From: an uncultured Methylococcaceae bacterium
Lineage (GTDB): Bacteria > Pseudomonadota > Gammaproteobacteria > Methylococcales > Methylomonadaceae
Assembly (NCBI GenBank): GCA_903945605.1
Contig: CAJAWH010000092.1
Coordinates: 1-37,499, forward strand
Direction of reading: 5' to 3'
Length of the DNA stretch: 37,499 bases
The notes under the pieces are model-generated. The model saw only the letters and a program-made list of their open reading frames with translations, was not told where the DNA came from and made no database searches. The position numbers and the translations under genes were made by a program. This document shows positions 35,486-37,499 of the stretch, one piece after another. The stretch's first letter is position 1. Each line of letters begins with the position of its first letter.

Positions 35486-36960
35486 AATTTATCTCCGGCA
35501 ATACAATGGGGAATGGCAATCAATACTTTGGCGCCATGCGGGTAGGTATTGCTGAGCACAATGGTGCCATCTATGGCATTGACAAAGCGTTGCACCATCG
35601 AAAGCCCCAGCCCGGTGCCGTGCTTGCGGCTGGTGCGGAAAGGCCGGATACCCTGTTTAAGCATGATTTCTGAAAAACCCGGGCCGTTGTCTTGTACCGA
35701 CAATTGCAAATTTTCCTGATGGGACATGACCGTCACAGTAATCTTTCCGGCCTCACCTTCCAAAGCATCGGCGGCGTTAAGGATTAGGTTCAACAGCACT
35801 TGACGGGTGCCGCTTTCTGGCAAATGCACCGGTAAATGCTGCGGAGCATCGACCTGCACCTGTATGTTATCGGCAATCTGATAGCGGGTCAGTACTATTA
35901 AATCAGTAATCAGCCGAGGCAAGTCAAACACCGTGGAAGTCTCGGGGGTGTGCCTGCTTTGGTCAAGCATGTCGTTAAGCAATCTTGCCAAGCGTTTCAG
36001 CTCATCACTGATCAACTCCATACGCTGGCTTTGCAGATCATTATTGAGTTCGCGGCGCAAATTGCTGAAAGCCATTTGTATGCCCGCCAGAGGGTTGCGG
36101 ATTTCATGCGCCAGCTCAGCTGCCACTTCGCCTATCGCTGCCAAACGTTCCGCCCTTGCCAAGCTGTATTGTTGCTCCAGCAGGGCTTGCGTGGCGAGCT
36201 TGACTTCTTTTTGCAAAGATTGGGCATGAAGGCGGTTTGCCTCTTCCAAATCCGCCAAGTGGTTGACCATATCGTTATAACTGTCAAACACCGGCAACAG
36301 CAAAGGATCAAGGTGGTCGGTGGTGATGGGGGTGTAGTTTTCTTGGGTCAATCGCTCCAATAACCGCCTGAGATCATTGAGCGGCTGCAATATCCTAAAT
36401 TTAAGGAACAGCATGGCACCCAACAGAATCAGTGTGAACGTCACCAGTGCCGCATAAAGCTCATTTTGAGTGTCCCGGTTGATGTCTTCCAGCAACTTTT
36501 CCCGTTGCAGGGTTTCATAATCCAAAGTGCTGCCCATAATTTTCAGCGACTCAATCAATCGGCTATGCTTTTCTTCTTTGTTGACTTGCTCAAGATCAAT
36601 GAGCATGGCCTTTACAGCCTGTAAACGGGTCTGCGTGGTGTTGAGCAAATAGTGGTTATCGGACACCAAGCCATCCATTTCCGCCAATGTCTGGGTCAAT
36701 GCCAGCGGGGCGGATGCCGGTGCTTGCTCGGTCAAATAGCCAATCAGCACTTGCTGCAAGCCTGCCGAAACGCGTTGGATACGATGGGAATAATCGACAT
36801 ACGACAACACTGATTCAAAATGATGCAGATTACGCCAAATCATGCCGCCTAAAATACCCAAGGCCAACAGCAGCAAACCCAAAAATATCAAGCCACGCAA
36901 TTGTGCCGGGCGATAAAAAATGGGGCTAAGCGCGTTGCGTCTGCGTCGCAATGGTTTCAA
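35479..36960 (-). CDS. Membrane sensor histidine kinase, partner of the sigma-54 regulator
   Basis: I start the gene at a TTG at 36960 because AGGAG lies seven bases upstream. The frame begins 21 codons earlier with another TTG (37023) that has no such site. Numbering from the longer form: transmembrane segments at about 42-62 and 190-210 flank a periplasmic or sensory helical region. A HAMP-like linker and coiled coil (210-295) follow. The H-box is AHEIRNPLAG with His306. The ATPase has NLILNAADAL (N-box), DNGPGF (445-450) and GTGLGL (469-474). The sensory region has no named ligand domain, so the signal is unknown. It overlaps the regulator gene downstream. Confidence 0.93.
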   Translation of the reverse strand: MKPLRRRRNALSPIFYRPAQLRGLIFLGLLLLALGILGGMIWRNLHHFESVLSYVDYSHRIQRVSAGLQQVLIGYLTEQAPASAPLALTQTLAEMDGLVSDNHYLLNTTQTRLQAVKAMLIDLEQVNKEEKHSRLIESLKIMGSTLDYETLQREKLLEDINRDTQNELYAALVTFTLILLGAMLFLKFRILQPLNDLRRLLERLTQENYTPITTDHLDPLLLPVFDSYNDMVNHLADLEEANRLHAQSLQKEVKLATQALLEQQYSLARAERLAAIGEVAAELAHEIRNPLAGIQMAFSNLRRELNNDLQSQRMELISDELKRLARLLNDMLDQSRHTPETSTVFDLPRLITDLIVLTRYQIADNIQVQVDAPQHLPVHLPESGTRQVLLNLILNAADALEGEAGKITVTVMSHQENLQLSVQDNGPGFSEIMLKQGIRPFRTSRKHGTGLGLSMVQRFVNAIDGTIVLSNTYPHGAKVLIAIPHCIAGDKLC

Positions 36961-36967
36961 ACCGACA

Positions 36968-36972
36968 CTCCT
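36968..36972 (-). promoter_or_regulatory. Ribosome-binding site supporting a TTG start for the kinase
   Basis: AGGAG on the minus strand lies seven bases before the TTG at 36960. The alternative TTG start at 37023 has no such site. Confidence 0.65.
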
Positions 36973-37345
36973 GTGGTGAAAAGCACTCAATGGCAAATAG
37001 GCAGCGGGGGAGTTTGGCGACAATTAATCCGCTTATCAGCAGGACAGACTATAATCCCGCATAATAAAAATATAGCAATATATAGACCATATTATAATAA
37101 CTAATAAAATCAATATAGTGGTATTTATAGGCCATCTGGCCTAGCAGAATAGTGGTTTATTTGAACCAATGCTATAAATAGCGGTAGGGATAATACACCA
37201 CAGGCACAGGACACATGTGCTAATGTCCTGGCAAAATTTTGCGGTATTAATTGAGGGGAATATCGGACAAGCGCCCTGACTGATGGGCATCAAAAATAGG
37301 GGCGAACCATGCCCGCCCCTATGCACTACTTAAGCTTCAAAGCGT
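36973..37345. other. Upstream region of the kinase gene
   Basis: No supported gene. Bases 37050-37130 are very AT-rich and likely include the kinase promoter. The palindrome at 37296-37322 lies close to the end of the next minus-strand gene. Confidence 0.55.
37296..37322. repeat. Perfect palindromic element
   Basis: ATAGGGGCG (37296-37304) pairs with CGCCCCTAT (37314-37322) around AACCATGCC. It lies 24 bases past the stop of the partial gene on the minus strand. It shares its AGGGGCG...CATG core with the element at 12515-12529. It may also work as a terminator for the partial gene. Confidence 0.75.
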
Positions 37346-37499
37346 TTATTCAGGTGTGCCTGGTGTAAAAGAAACACCGCGTAACACTTCGCCATAAGCC
37401 GCTGTTTTAAGTGTCCAGAAACTTTCTGCAGCAGACACAGTGGTCGCGCTCAACACGTCTTTAATCACAACCAACTTGTTGGGATCAGCACCTTGGTCA
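37346..37499 (-). CDS. Unrecognised gene, 3' end only
   Basis: The minus-strand frame reads uninterrupted from the window edge to a TAA at 37346-37348, giving about 50 residues that include DPNKLVVIKDVLS, TVSAAESFWTLKTAAYGE and a tail ending GTPE. I do not recognise a family. The open frame, normal codon use and a palindrome just after the stop make it a likely real gene. The start lies outside the window. Confidence 0.55.
   Translation of the reverse strand, partial: DQGADPNKLVVIKDVLSATTVSAAESFWTLKTAAYGEVLRGVSFTPGTPE

Overview
The window looks like the chromosome of a gammaproteobacterium of moderate GC content. The housekeeping neighbourhoods are typical of that class: ychF beside a tRNA, dcd with mrp/apbC and divergent metG, coaD with a YfhL-type ferredoxin, and ridA with recG. 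The SulP-carbonic anhydrase fusion, the DUF1704 protein and the giant repeat protein would suit an aquatic autotroph- or methylotroph-like lineage such as Methylococcales. That placement is inference; no diagnostic metabolic gene is present.

Left part (1-6300): a CAU-anticodon tRNA and ychF, then a 0.5 kb gene-poor stretch rich in hairpins. An AT-rich orphan gene for a GIY-YIG-like nuclease follows. Next come ygiQ (radical SAM) and a spermidine-synthase-like protein, joined by an ATGA overlap. A BrnT/BrnA toxin-antitoxin pair comes next. Its toxin gene carries an internal TGA and is preceded by a (GTTTTT)7 tract.

Core part (6370-18550): a HIT hydrolase, dcd and apbC on the minus strand, divergent from metG. 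Then a multi-pass GT-C-like membrane protein, the fdx-coaD pair, the ridA-recG pair, and cstA with its small ybdD partner (TAATG overlap).

Right part (18600-37499): a SulP transporter fused to a beta-carbonic anhydrase, convergent with cstA-ybdD. It is followed by a DUF1704 metallopeptidase-like gene and a decayed Rpn-type gene. A 7 kb gene encodes a protein of about 2337 residues, built from four copies of an N-terminal module and about 17 tandem 81-residue repeats. Two tandem OmpA-family paralogues follow, each with its own intrinsic terminator, and then a sensor kinase plus sigma-54-dependent response regulator. The window ends inside an unrecognised gene.

The most unusual items are the giant repeat protein, the broken BrnT toxin behind a slippage-prone hexanucleotide tract, the isolated GIY-YIG gene among inverted repeats, and the SulP-carbonic anhydrase fusion convergent with a CstA-type transporter.
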